From Trichinella spiralis (Eukaryota; Nematoda; Enoplea; Trichinellida; Trichinellidae): a DNA stretch of 64,000 nucleotides. The stretch covers positions 17,207,660 through 17,271,659 of the forward strand of contig CM012954.1 of the NCBI GenBank assembly GCA_000181795.3. The letters run 5' to 3'. Position 1 is the first letter of the stretch. Each line of letters starts with the position of its first letter. A model generated the notes under the pieces. The model did not search any database. It was not told the DNA's origin and worked only from the letters and a program-made list of their open reading frames with translations. The position numbers were made by a program, and so were the translations under genes. This document shows positions 1 to 10,344 of this stretch, in pieces.

Positions 1-395
1 GGAAGGTTCCAGGGGGGGCGTGAGAAGTAGGAATTTTTATTCCTGCAGAGGTGTTTGAAATTCAGCTTGGTCCACTTCAGCTAAATTTTAACCGCCTATT
101 GTTTCTGGTCATTTTAGTTTTAGCGTAACCGCGTCAGCTGTGCGCAATTTATAATTTCCCTTTGCACTAAAATCGCCTTTCGAAATTCACCTGATGTGAC
201 GAGAGACGTGAATAATTTTTGACAGAGGCATATGCACGATATTTATCAAACTCATAGAACAAAGCCGTATTTTGTCTAATGGTGGAAACAAGCAATGCGG
301 TGAAAATTTCGCCTGAAGTCGACCATCACACTTTATTTTCTCATTCTTTCCTTCATTCGACATCGCGGCAACACCAACTTTTGTCTCATGTGTGC
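1..395 (+). mobile_element. hAT transposon fragment, truncated at both ends
   Basis: This stretch is the near-exact reverse complement of 18535-18925, inside the hAT element at 17501-18969. It begins inside the element, just within its GGGGGGCG-rich subterminal part, and breaks off at a 10-base gap. Judged from the better copy, the transposase would read on the plus strand here and this is its 5' side, but the transposase domain itself is not present. Beyond the gap the sequence no longer matches. Seen directly by comparing the two stretches; the family name comes from the other copy. Confidence 0.85.
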
Positions 396-405
396 NNNNN
401 NNNNN
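396..405. other. assembly gap (10 N)
   Basis: Ten N of arbitrary length. The hAT match stops here, so the junction with the following retroelement sequence is not proven. Confidence 0.99.
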
Positions 406-628
406 AGACGTACGGTGTACAATGTTCCATCAGAGGGTAAGGAAAGTTCAAAGCTTGTGCTGATCAGGCGGGGACCCCTGTACCGTACTCATGTCGTCTG
501 ATGTTCCAAGTGCATTATCTCCCGAATCTTTTATTAAGGGTGGCGTGCGCTGACACCAGTTTCGAGCAACACTGGCTTAACAGATGTTGCAGATTCCATT
601 TTCTCGTTTACTATCAGGCCGCACACAA

Positions 629-1146
629 TCATCCTAAGGTCGAATGGATGTCTATGGGCTCCCTTCTTTTTCCGCGATTTATTTTCTGATCTATCAACTC
701 ATAGTAATGTCCAAGCCAATGAAAACGTTTAAAGCTTTGGAACTTCATCTGATGTCGTCGACAAACTGCAACGTTTCCAATCGTTTCGACTGATAACGTT
801 GTGCTTTTTGACACTTGTTGTGATCTCCACACAGTGATTCGACGAGAATTCTTTCAGTCAGATTGCTTAGACTGAGTACTTCCACAATGCTTTTCTTGAC
901 GAATGAACAAACGCTGGTGGCAATGTCAAACACGACATTACACGTGAAGAAATTAACTTTTAGACTAACTTTCCACTCCACGGCAAACGCTTCGTTACAC
1001 CATTCATACTTTCGCATCATGAGAAAGGAAAGAAATCTAAGCAATTTATAAATGCATTGAGTCACTATAAAAAGCTTTAAACTGATCTTGAAATACTTAA
1101 CCATCATTTTAAAGGAAAAAAATGACCATAATTGAGTGGCATGCAT
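629..1146 (-). pseudogene. BEL/Pao-type retroelement, decayed aspartic protease region
   Basis: On the minus strand two overlapping broken frames read like the retropepsin region of BEL/Pao elements. The frame at 745-1146 has VVFDIATSVCSFVKKSIVEV followed by a short stretch ending in CGDHNKCQK, matching the family layout of an active-site block, a leucine-rich stretch and a later Gly. The frame at 629-832 continues with HYYELIDQKINRG and PIDIHSTLG, which corresponds to the family's 'GxDYYxxLI...G.I..StLGW' block. The usual D-S/T-G triad reads D-I-A, and stops and frameshifts interrupt it, so it is inactive. Family assignment is from memory of the domain pattern and is moderate. Confidence 0.5.
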
Positions 1147-1927
1147 TTTGCATTTATTTTTCTAGCAGTTGAAATATTCATAACATGTAATCATAATGCT
1201 AAAAAATATTGTGCCTGATTTTACGACTTAATTGCAAAAAATCATTATCTTTCAAGTATCAGTACAATCAAACTTGAGGACAATCATTATTTGTAAAAAA
1301 CATACCGCATGCAATTTCATTTCGATTGAGTTTAACACTTGAAGAGAACTTTGTTTGCACATATTTGTTTCATATTGAAATTTGTCGTAGATAATAATTA
1401 TGTTTTTAATATATCAGAAGTGATAAAGTTTTATTATTTTGTCATATGTGAACAATCAAAATGAAAAGTGTTATCAGATACTAACGTCATTCACATGTGC
1501 AAGGGAATGAAAATTGCATTCCATCAAAAAAGGCTCCTGGAATCTCTTTCAAAAATCAGTATTTTATTCCTGAAACCTGGAATAGGCAACTATCTGCAAA
1601 AAATATGAATTAAAATTAAATATTTTTATTTCATTCGATTAATTAAACTTTTTACGGCAAGTATAATGATAGGTATAAAATACATTTTATTTAAAATACG
1701 CTTTACGTAATTAATAATTGTTTCGATAATTTCAGTTATAATTGAAAAGACTTTACAATTGAAATAAAGTGATTTTCACAATTTTCAATTAATTTAAAAA
1801 TATCAATTTTATTACAAAAATATTAATGGTATAATGCATCCTTTATCATCAATTACAACTGCATGACGTTGTCTAATAAACATTGATTTCATTTGCGACC
1901 GGGTGGTTATATGAACGCAAAGTGAAA
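1147..1927. other. AT-rich intergenic stretch
   Basis: Very AT-rich DNA with no supported gene, no clear tandem repeat and no RNA gene. It probably holds the upstream region of the membrane-protein gene that follows. Confidence 0.5.
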
Positions 1928-1977
1928 ATGAATATTTTGCTGCACTTTATGCTTGCAGCAGCACTTTATTGCCATCA
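1928..1977 (+). CDS. possible signal-peptide exon upstream of membrane-protein gene
   Basis: An ATG opens a short frame, MNILLHFMLAAALYCH, hydrophobic like a signal peptide and followed directly by a good donor (GTAAGT). It could be the first coding exon of the gene at 2237-2788. I could not find an acceptor that joins it in frame, and the duplicate gene at 8447 has no counterpart of it, so this is only a candidate. Confidence 0.25.
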
Positions 1978-2069
1978 GTAAGTACAGTTTCTGCCTATTG
2001 GATAATAATTCTAATGGATTAGGAACTTATGCTATTTCCTTATGTGTAGAGCAGTGATTTCTATGTATT

Positions 2070-3165
2070 ATCATTAGTCACAAAAATTCCCTAAGTTAGT
2101 ACACAAATCCAAAAATGATTATTTTCTATAACTTTCTCAGTACCAGTTAATTCTCAGCTTCGACAGAATACAGCATATTTTAAAGTATCAGCATTTAAAC
2201 CATTTTGATGTCATGTGTCTGTGCTGTTTAAAGTGAATGTTGTTTAAATTTACAATCTTTGGGCAAAATATTCATTTGAATTCAGCTTTATCAGATATTT
2301 CATATTGTTCTACCGGGACACTAAGCTTCTCTGAGTTAGCGATGGCATTTCTGAATGTACCTGTAGTTACTTCTACCTTAGAGGTCCAAATTCTTATGCT
2401 GTTGATTGCTTTCGCTGCAATGATTGCATTTTTGGTTCTTTGCGGATGGTGTAGCAAAGGAGAAAGAGATGGAAATGAACAAGCACCTCCTCTAAGACAA
2501 CCACAACCATTATATCCTTGCTATCCACCTGGGCAGGTGTATCAACAGCAAATGGGAGCACCGGGATTCATGCCTATGCCTGTTCCTAATTACACTGCAG
2601 GACCTCCTCCGACAATTCTGACACAATTTCCAGCTGCTGCACCAGCACCACCGCCTGCATCTGTGGAACCTGAAGGTGGAGTCGATCCTGAGTTAGAAAG
2701 CATGGCTAAAGGTCAGTCTGCTAGAGATACAATGGCGGACGTTCCATCTATCAAAGACCATTTACCACCAAAGCGAAAACCGTACTGAACGTTAGTCAGT
2801 TATTCTTTTTTCTGTGACGTTCACTTTTCTACTCACGTAAATTTCATTTCATTCTTTCACTATCACATGTGTGCTTATTTTTATTTTGTTATGCAAGTTC
2901 AAAGTATCATTATTTTATAATGCATTAAAGTAAAATTAATTTTTATATGTGCAAGCCTTCTACTGCAATGTAATTTTTTCAATGAATTAAATGATGTGAT
3001 AGATTTTGTATTTCCAACAAGGCTTAAATATTTCGTAATCAAATTTTCCAAATGAATGCTTGTTAATTAATAACCTGAGAGTACAATGGAATTTATACAA
3101 TTTCATTTTATTACTTTTCAAGGCCTACTGCAGATCTACATAAAATTGCATAACACAGGCTTGGT
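2070..3165 (+). repeat. segmental duplication, copy 1 (partner 8290-9345)
   Basis: Direct repeat of 8290-9345. Identity is very high from about 2092 to 2965 (roughly 97% by eye) and lower with indels up to about 3165. It contains a complete small gene and its 3' flank. Confidence 0.85.
2237..2788 (+). CDS. small single-pass membrane protein with Pro-rich tail (copy 1)
   Basis: Open frame of 183 codons; an internal Met at codon 36 (base 2342, MAFLNVPVV) may be the true start, because it sits directly before the membrane span. One hydrophobic segment (about residues 50-70, ILMLLIAFAAMIAFLVLCGW) is followed by a Cys-Ser-Lys stop-transfer and a long Pro/Gln/Ala-rich tail with PCYPPG, several PPP runs, and an acidic then basic end (DHLPPKRKP). 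The layout is that of a type III-like single-pass protein with a cytoplasmic Pro-rich tail able to bind SH3 or WW domains. I do not recognise the family. A second copy at 8447-8998 differs at about ten residues. Function unknown. Confidence 0.7.
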   Translation: MLFKFTIFGQNIHLNSALSDISYCSTGTLSFSELAMAFLNVPVVTSTLEVQILMLLIAFAAMIAFLVLCGWCSKGERDGNEQAPPLRQPQPLYPCYPPGQVYQQQMGAPGFMPMPVPNYTAGPPPTILTQFPAAAPAPPPASVEPEGGVDPELESMAKGQSARDTMADVPSIKDHLPPKRKPY

Positions 3166-3194
3166 TGCGTTTCATTTACAACATTTAGTTTTGC

Positions 3195-3482
3195 TGCAGC
3201 TGTAATGGAATTTATGCTAAAAGTTAATTTATCTTTTTTGTCATATCTTTTTCATTATGTCAGTCTGTACGTGTGTTTTGATAAGTAGTGATGAGAATTG
3301 AATTTTTTTCTGCACAATTAATGGACATGATACTTTTCTCAGACGTGAGCATCGTGTGCACATCATCTTTTGTATCTCTTATTATTATTATATTTTTTAA
3401 TTCTACTTATTTACTTATTCTGCGGATGTAGTTGGTCTTTCATTTAGATGATGTAAAATGGATATTTATTTATAATAGCATC
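3195..3482. repeat. ectopic copy of the region upstream of the EFA6-type gene
   Basis: Aligns with 47545-47690 and then 48030-48180, directly upstream of the Arf-GEF gene. The intervening 340 bases (about 47690-48030) are missing here. Shared landmarks include TGGAATTTATGCTAAAAG, GTAGTGATGAGAATTGAAT and CATCATCTTTTGTATCT. Identity is about 85% by eye. Confidence 0.7.
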
Positions 3483-4308
3483 TGACTGGTCGAATCCGTG
3501 CTTGAAAACCATTACATTCCTATAAATAGTTGTGCACGTCACGAGAGTAAGTTTATGAAAATATGATTATAAACTTGCCTACGGCAGTTTGATGCAAGCA
3601 CTTTGCAGTATTCAGACCCAGAAGTGATTTCTGTACATAAATCTCTGTTTTTCCAACAGTTGCCTATTATTATGCAAATATTCGCAGAAGAACAGCGCTA
3701 TCATTACTGCAATGCGTTCAATTTCAGTGCTGCACTTGAAAAATACGCTGTGAGTGATGGCCCTTAATGCGTAGTTGCTTTGATCAGTTTGGTATGTGGT
3801 TTATGGTCCTCTGACCCGGATTGGTAGTACTAGTGGAGTGGCTATCATCGTTCTAATGGATCAAGTCATACTGAGTGCGCAATATTCTGCTGGAACGCTT
3901 GTATGGTAGTTTTTCCATGAGTACGTTTTAATTGAAGGCATGGGAAAGTTGCAAGGTGAGCCAAGCTTTGAATTTCAGCAAAGTGGCCATTAAGAAGTTA
4001 CCAAAATTTGTCAAATAGGACGCATTACAATGATAACCAGTGGAAGGTTTGCGACAACGAATATAATTCATTGCAACGACAGCCATTGATATTTTCCTTG
4101 CTTTTAAGCTAGTTAAATTTGGTGACATGTCGAGCGGCGGTTTTTGTGTTGAACGTGAGCAGACAATTTTAACATATTTGGTACTGAGTCTTAAAATTAT
4201 AGTTATAATAGCATGTTTATTTCATGTTGCTTGCTTTCAGCTTTCTGATTACAAAAGAACCCATAAAGTCTTGGATCAGTAGAAGAAACAGCGCTTGTAA
4301 TGCAGGAT
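3483..4308. other. intergenic stretch, nothing recognised
   Basis: No supported gene; open frames here are short and lack family signatures. Confidence 0.5.
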
Positions 4309-4425
4309 AACTATGCTTTTATTTGAACAAAAATGACATACTGGTACCTAAGGCACGCGCACACACGCCTTCCCTCATTAACTGACTATCCGCCGTTTTG
4401 ACTGTACTCCCAGTGTCTTCGAACA
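4309..4425 (-). repeat. LTR (3' LTR of the Mag-type element)
   Basis: Shares with 7467-7557 the segment CTATGCTTTTATTTGAACAA, a CACGC-rich part and GTACTCCCAGTGTCTTCGAAC. On the minus strand it begins TGTTCGAAGAC and contains AATAAAAG, a likely poly(A) signal. The two LTRs are clearly diverged, so the insertion is old. The outer edges are approximate. Confidence 0.65.
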
Positions 4426-4439
4426 TAATTATCTGATAC

Positions 4440-5130
4440 ATCTCATGATCTTAAGATTAATCTTAATATAAGATCATCCACATATTTCTGCTTCCTATGC
4501 GTTCTTGTCGATCGTCTTAATGGTGGAATCCAATGTTCAATCGTTCCATTTTTTATTTGTGGTCTCCGTGGTTTTCCAGGTTCGTGTTCTTCCATCTTCA
4601 GCACTTACTGACTCAAGAGTAGAAATGGACTCAGCGTCCTTGGTCGGTATTTTGGCATTCTTAGATGGTCACTCTTGCTTTCTGTTTTGTAGCCATAGCT
4701 TGTCAGTGTAGCGCATTTTCCCCCTTGCTCTACTGACACCACATAATTTCGAGGAATTCACTAATTGTGTAAGGGAGCCATCTCGCTCCAGTTCCACAAC
4801 TTTTCCAAACAACGTGCCACGGACAGCCAGCCCCCTGTCTTTCCTTCATTCTCTTTTGATTGCATCTTTTCTCTTACATCTCAGTAAGTCACGCATATTC
4901 TTTTGTGCGTACATCTGATAATTGTTTACCATGTATTCAACTTTTGATTCTATTCTTGACCAACAAACAACTTTTTGCCAATGATTTTGTTTGTACAATT
5001 CCTCTATTCGCTGCGCGTAACAATGGCAGTACTTTGTTTTTGAGACTTGGAATTATTATGCTGTTCCCCACAAGAAACAGCCTCTCTGAACAGACATTTC
5101 ATTCTTTTTGTTCACGAAAGGTTTAAATTC
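4440..5130 (-). pseudogene. integrase remnant: zinc-binding region and C-terminal tail, core deleted
   Basis: Minus-strand conceptual translation gives VQRGCFLWGTA then WQKVVCWSRIESKVEYM and NYQMY, the pattern of the gypsy integrase H2C2 region with one Cys replaced by Tyr. Nearer 4440-4560 it reads LRRSTRTHRKQKY, typical of the basic end of gypsy polyproteins. No D,D35E core is visible between them. Several stops. Confidence 0.5.
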
Positions 5131-5289
5131 TTGTGTTTATTCATTGGTATTGTAGCCATGTTGCATCCCTCTCAACATTATTGCAAGAATGGGATCTCTC
5201 ACCGTTGCATCTGCAATTGACTTTGAATCCAGTGGCTGTCCCTAAGTGTAGATTTCAAAAATAGCACTTCTTTAGGTTGTGGGATCTGC

Positions 5290-6077
5290 GTTTTACAACT
5301 TTCATTTAATGATGTCAGTCTGCTCATGGAGTGGGCGTTTGCATTTATTTTGCTTTCCCGTTCTATATTCAACATAATTGTATGAGCTTAGCATGAGCGT
5401 CCATCTCAAAATTCAAGATGGGAACATGTTTGGAATTTGTCAATTTGGGTGGAAAAGACCTAGAAGCGGTTTGTGGTCTGTTGTTATTTTAAACGATCAG
5501 TCTGCCAGGTACTGATAGAATTTTTTGATTCCAAAACTGATCGCCCGTGCCTCCCTGTCTAACTGTGAGTAGATTTTTCACTTTTCTGCAAGATTCGCGA
5601 TCCATATGCTATCGGTGCTTTTATTTCATCTGACAGTTTATGTGCCAACACTGCAGTAACACAGAAAGCTAAAACAACACCAGCTAGTATCAATGGTAGG
5701 TCTGTTGAATAGCGTGTTAACACATTGTGTGACATGAGTAATTTCTCTGCCACCTCGAAAGATTTTACATGTTTCCCTCTCAATTCCCAGGGTACCTCTT
5801 TTTTCAACAGTTGGAATAGTGGTTTCAGCACTGCTGATTTGTTTGGTAAAAATCGTTCGTAAAAATCCAGCATTACAAGAAAAACCTCTAACTCTTTTCT
5901 GTTTCCTGGGGTTCTAAAATTCTTCATCCGCCTGATCTTCTCATTCGTTGGGTGTATTCCCTTTGAATCAATTTTAAATCCCAAAAATGACAGTTTCAAG
6001 TGTGAACTGCATTTTTCTTTGTTTAACCGCAGTCTGGTTTCCCTCAGTCGTTGCACAACTGCTCTCACTTGTTCCAA
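5290..6077 (-). pseudogene. reverse transcriptase thumb and RNase H remnant
   Basis: The frame at 5559-6077 contains LNKEKCSSHLKLSFLGFKID and FYERFLPNKSAVLKPLFQLL, the RT palm-to-thumb block, then the start of RNase H (APIAYGSRIL). After a break the minus strand continues with TTDHKPLLGLFHP and YNYVEYRTGKQNK (about 5290-5480), the end of RNase H. Frameshifts separate these pieces. Confidence 0.8.
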
Positions 6078-6089
6078 TGATAAGCCTCA

Positions 6090-6707
6090 TTTTTCTCCGC
6101 TATCAACATGTCGTCTAAATACACTATCGTGTCCCTTATTTGACATGATTGACTGCATTAGTCTTTAAAAAGATAATTAGTGCTCATCACTAGATCATCA
6201 AAGGGGAGCCTTTACACTTTACATAATCCACGTTGAGTATATAAGGTAAGCAATAGGGGCGACGATTCATTCACTAAGACTTTTGTATAAGCTCTGTCCA
6301 AATCCAATTTTGTGAACAGTTTTTCTTCTGCTAGTTCTGCGAAAACGTCATTGATTGTTGGTAAGGAGTACACATCTGTTTTTATTGCTGGGTTCACTGT
6401 TCCTTTATAGTTCCCGCATAGATGAATTTTACTATTTGCTTTTACTACAGATACAATGAGTGACGCCCACTTAGAGTAGCTGATAGCAACCAACACTTTT
6501 TCTTCCACCAGCCTATCTACCTCCTTCCACTTTGTTTTTCAAAGCAAATGGGACTTGTCTATGGTGCAAAAATGTTGGTTTTGCATCTTTATCAACAATT
6601 ACTTCTAGTGGTCGATCTGTATACTTGCCCACTCCTTCACTGACGACATCCAGAAATCTTCCATGAGTGCTCCAGCTAAATTCTTTGTCAACATGTTTGC
6701 CTTGCAA
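6090..6707 (-). pseudogene. reverse transcriptase remnant with YLDD motif
   Basis: Frames at 6513-6707 and 6212-6508 read VDKDAKPTFLHHRQVPFALK, KWASLIVSVVK, YSLPTINDVFAEL and FTKLDLDRAYTKVLV, the successive RT blocks of Ty3/gypsy. The catalytic YLDD is seen at about 6105-6120 (IVYLDDMLIAEKN) in a third frame. The breaks between frames show loss of function. Confidence 0.85.
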
Positions 6708-7154
6708 CTTTTATGTTGAGTGCATCGAACCAATTTCTGCCTATTAAACTTGGACCTCTGCCTTTTATTACCATTAAGGGTAATATCTGCTTCCTCATTT
6801 TATATTCAACTACTATGTCCATCTCTCTTAGCATTTCTAGCCGTTGCTGCGTCCACTTATGAAAAAAAAACTTCTGACTTCCTTATTTGTTCTAAAGATT
6901 GTCTGATACGGGCGTTCACTTATGAGTGAATAGTCAGTCTATCTTATGCGTCAGTCTATCTCGATTTGTAGATTTTCTCTGTCCAATTCTACTTTTAGTT
7001 GGAATTTCTGCTTGCTCGCTCCATCCATATTCAAAATCTATTCATCAGGCTGTTCAGGCCCATCCACCATGAAGTGTGTGCTATGTCTCTTGCCTTTTTG
7101 CCATAGATTATTTGTGGCCCTATTATTCTGATTTTTATTTTTGTGAAAACATGC

Positions 7155-7337
7155 CTATTCCAGGTCACCTTTTCTCTTACAGAATCTGCATACGGCATTT
7201 ACATATGGACATTCTAGCGGCCCATTTTCCCTGAGGCAATGAGAACAACGAGCGTTTGCATTCTCTTTATCCAATTTGCTCGCCTTGCCCTTTCCGTTTG
7301 CATTGCTCAGCATATGATACTGATCCATTTGGAACAA
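7155..7337 (-). pseudogene. gag nucleocapsid zinc-knuckle remnant
   Basis: The frame ends with CSHCLRENGPLECPYVNAVC followed by RFCKRKGD. The paired Cys-x2-Cys spacing with a CPY-NAVC-FCKRKG core is that of the tandem knuckles of Mag-type gag; the expected His of the second knuckle is replaced by Asp. It lies between the 5' LTR and the RT on the same strand, as expected. Confidence 0.7.
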
Positions 7338-7466
7338 ATTCTTTTAGCGTACCACATAACAGTCCACTTTATAGATATGACGAATCCACTGTCCGTGGAA
7401 TCTCATCTTCGTCACCATTTTAATAATGTCATAGATCGGTAAAAGGAACAACACATATTGAACGTG

Positions 7467-7557
7467 AACTATACTTTTATTTGAACAAAAGTAACACACG
7501 CTAGAAATTAAAGCACGCACGCACGCACGCTTACAGTATTCCCAGCGTCTTTCAACA
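7467..7557 (-). repeat. LTR (5' LTR of the Mag-type element)
   Basis: Partner of 4309-4425. It holds a CACG tetranucleotide run (about 7513-7530) where the other LTR has CACGCGCACACACGC. Confidence 0.65.
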
Positions 7558-7603
7558 TGATGATTGCACCGATATTGATGATTTTTTACTGTTTTTAAAT
7601 TAG

Positions 7604-8285
7604 TTGGATTCTACGAAACGAGTTCAAATTGATTTTGATTCGATGAAATTTGAATTGGAAAAACTGTACGAAGATATGCAAGTGTTGCGCTTTCAAAGTG
7701 ACGAAGCTTCAGAATTGAAAGAGATCGCCGAACGTCAAGTTGAAGAGGCGCTACGTTCGTTGCAGCAAGAACGTGAACAAAGGTTGGCTTTGAAAAAAGA
7801 AGTTGACCAGTTGAAAAATGCCGAATTGTTCAATTCGAATATGAGCAATTTGGCGCAAAGCGTTTTTGGTATGCAAATTCTCGTGGACGACAAAGTGTCC
7901 AGTCCGGCTATGTTCAAGCAGTTGCAAGCGTCAATGGAAGAAGACGGTGAAAGCGATCATTACCAACCGATGGATTTGTTCAGTGAAATGCATGGCGCGC
8001 AAGTGAAAAAACTCGAATTGGAACTCAGTTCAGCTAATCGACAAAGAGAAGAAATGCAAAAACAGCTTGATGTATGCATGCGTCTGCTAAATTGTATTCT
8101 GTTTGAAGTTTGTTTTTTAGATTAATTAATTTTTTTTGTGTTTGTTTTTGTTTCAGGAAGCGAATCGATTGGTGGATCAAATCGTGGATGTCGTGAATAG
8201 CAGTGTAGCGGAGATGATGTGCCCCATTTGCGGCAATTCTCCGGGAAGTTTCAAAGCTTCATTCAAAGATGACAACAGTAATTGA
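7604..8285 (+). CDS. Bicaudal-D-like coiled-coil protein, internal fragment (two exons)
   Basis: Two exons join in phase: 7604-8071 (acceptor AAATTAG, donor GTATGC) and 8157-8285 (acceptor GTTTCAG), giving 198 residues to a TGA. The protein is almost wholly coiled coil. SELKEIAERQVEEALRSLQQ followed by EREQRLALKKEVDQ is the hallmark block of the BICD family, dynein-dynactin cargo adaptors. The end carries a CPICG motif. Only the middle of a BICD protein is present: no N-terminal dynein-binding part and no C-terminal cargo domain. Upstream exons may lie beyond the retrotransposon that sits directly before it. The stop falls at the edge of the duplicated segment starting near 8290, so the frame may be cut by that rearrangement. 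Probably a truncated gene copy; family call is firm, completeness is not. Confidence 0.7.
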
Positions 8286-8289
8286 CATT

Positions 8290-9345
8290 CACGAAAATGC
8301 CCTAAGTTAGTACGCAAATCCAAAAATGATTATTTTCTATATCTTTCACAGTACCAGTTAATTTTCAGCTTCAACAGAATACAGCATATTTTAAAGTTTC
8401 AGCATTTAAACCATTTTAATGCATGTGTCTGTGCTGTTTAAAGTGAATGTTGTTTAAATTTACAATCTTTAGGCAAAATATTCATTTCAATTCAGCTTTA
8501 TCAGATATTTCATGTTGTTCTACCGGGACACTAAGCTTCTCTGAGTTAGCGATGGCATTTCTGAATGTACCTGTAGTTACTTCTACCTTAGAGGTCCAAA
8601 TTCTTATGCTGTTGATTGCTTTCGCTGCAATGATTGCATTTTTGGTTCTTTGCGGATGGTGTAGCAAACGAGAAAGAGATGGAAATGAACAAGCAGCTCC
8701 TCTAAGACAACCACAACCATTATATCCTTGCTATCCACCTGGGCAGGTGTATCAACAGCAAATGGGAGCACCGGGATTCATGCCTATGCCTGTTCCTAAT
8801 TACACTGCAGGACCACCTCCGACAATTCCGACACAATTTCCAGCTGCTGCACCAGCACCACCGCCTGCATCTGTAGAATCTGAAGATGGAGTTGATCCTG
8901 AGCTAGAAGGCATGGCTAAAGGTCAGTCTGCTAGAGATACAATGGCGGACGTCCCATCTATCAAAGACCATTTACCACCAAAGCGAAAACCATTCTGAAC
9001 GTTAGTCAGTTATTCTTTTTTCAGTGACGTTCACTTTTCTACTCACGTAAATTTCATTTCATTCTTTCACTATCACATGTGTGCTTATTTTGATTTTGTT
9101 ATGCAAGTTCAAAGTATCATTATTTTATAATGCATAAAAGTAAAATTAATTTTTATATGTGCAAGCGTTCTACTGCCATGTAATTTTTTATATGTTAATT
9201 GATGTTTTTTTATTTTCAAAAATTCTCTGATTTCATGTGAATCCTAGTAGATTATAACCTCACAGTACAATGGAACTAAATTTCATTTTCTTTCTTTTTA
9301 AAGCCTACTTATGATCTGCATATGATTGCATAACACAAGCCGATT
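8290..9345 (+). repeat. segmental duplication, copy 2 (partner 2070-3165)
   Basis: Direct copy of 2070-3165, placed immediately behind the Bicaudal-D fragment. It lacks the candidate signal-peptide exon found at 1928 before the first copy. Confidence 0.85.
8447..8998 (+). CDS. small single-pass membrane protein with Pro-rich tail (copy 2)
   Basis: Same 183-codon frame as 2237-2788, fully open, with about ten amino-acid changes: a Gly-to-Arg and an early Tyr-to-Cys change, changes in the tail, and Tyr-to-Phe at the last residue. The membrane span and the Pro-rich repeats are kept, and a few changes are silent. An intact frame with an intact span suggests either recent duplication or continued use. 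An internal start at 8552 (MAFLNV) is equally possible. Function unknown. Confidence 0.65.
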   Translation: MLFKFTIFRQNIHFNSALSDISCCSTGTLSFSELAMAFLNVPVVTSTLEVQILMLLIAFAAMIAFLVLCGWCSKRERDGNEQAAPLRQPQPLYPCYPPGQVYQQQMGAPGFMPMPVPNYTAGPPPTIPTQFPAAAPAPPPASVESEDGVDPELEGMAKGQSARDTMADVPSIKDHLPPKRKPF

Positions 9346-10340
9346 ACGTATATTGAAATTCTTTTCTTCTATTTTTAAATAATTATGATCATAAAAGTAC
9401 ATTTTTGTTTTTGATGAAACATATTCATCAAACAACTGTAAATAAATGAAACTACAATGTCGAAATGTTTGAAAACAAAATTACTGTACGCGTTTCTGAC
9501 TAATGTATTGTTTTAAATTTAAAAAAATTGTATTAGGAAAAATCTACACAAAAGGAAAATATTCTTTTCTCCATATTAGATCTTACTTTGACTACATTAT
9601 GAGATTTTCAGTGGTGGATTGAATAAATATATCCTATTAAAATGTTATTTCATAGCTCAGTTTAACTCTTCTATTTTCCCTGATTTAAATACTAATGAAT
9701 TATATTAATTTGCAACCATTGAATGTCACTTAATCTATTTTCCCTTACACTACTTTACACAGTTCATTGATTTCTAAATTTCTCCCATTGTTTCTTTTGA
9801 TTCTTGCTTATTTTAACTTTTTTCTCTCTTATATTGTACACTTTATTGCTTTTTCCCAATTTGTTTCTCAAAATATTTTTTTCTAATTCTTTTATTTTTA
9901 CTTCAACTTTATAAAAACTCTGACACATCAAAAGCACTGCATACAAATACGTAAACCCGTAATAAAGCGTAATGCACATGAAGAATCAAGAACAAAATTG
10001 GAGGAAGCCACGACCAGGTTAAGGATGCATAGGTTGTATCGAATCATTTGTTGGTCAAATGAGGTAAGTATATTCATGTTGCAGAAGATACGATTTAGCG
10101 ATGTCGAGTGAGGAAGGTTCTTCATTACAAAGACACAATGAATACAATATATTACCATGCTCACAGACGTAACAAAAGCTCAGTGGTGTGTTATTTTATA
10201 ACGATGATGTCTATGTAAGATTAGCTAATAGGGGGAATCATGTTTGTCATTACTGGATTCCAGCCAGCAATATTATGTAGTTTGTAAGAACAAAAACATA
10301 GCAGTTAAAATAGTAAAATTAAAAGAAAATGCAAACTCTT
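9346..10340. repeat. composite-repeat DNA, no gene recognised
   Basis: 9440-9760 matches 33640-33960 directly. 9760-10330 matches 25900-26460 directly (landmarks CTGACACATGAAAAGC-like, ACAAATAAGTAAAC-like, GTGAGGTAAGTAT-like). It is made only of modules of the window's repeat family. Confidence 0.7.
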
Positions 10341-10344
10341 TCTT

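Larger units (their letters stand above)
4309..7557 (-). mobile_element. decayed Ty3/gypsy (Mag-type) LTR retrotransposon
   Basis: A degraded element lies on the minus strand between two related short terminal repeats (4309-4425 and 7467-7557). Reading on the minus strand from the high coordinate: gag zinc knuckles, reverse transcriptase with YLDD, RNase H, integrase zinc-binding region and a basic C-terminal tail. The integrase catalytic core is missing, since too little sequence separates the zinc region (4860-5130) from the tail (about 4440-4800). Many stops and frameshifts show it is dead. The zinc-knuckle spacing and the RT block order fit the Mag/K02A2.6-like lineage common in nematodes. 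Confidence 0.8.
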
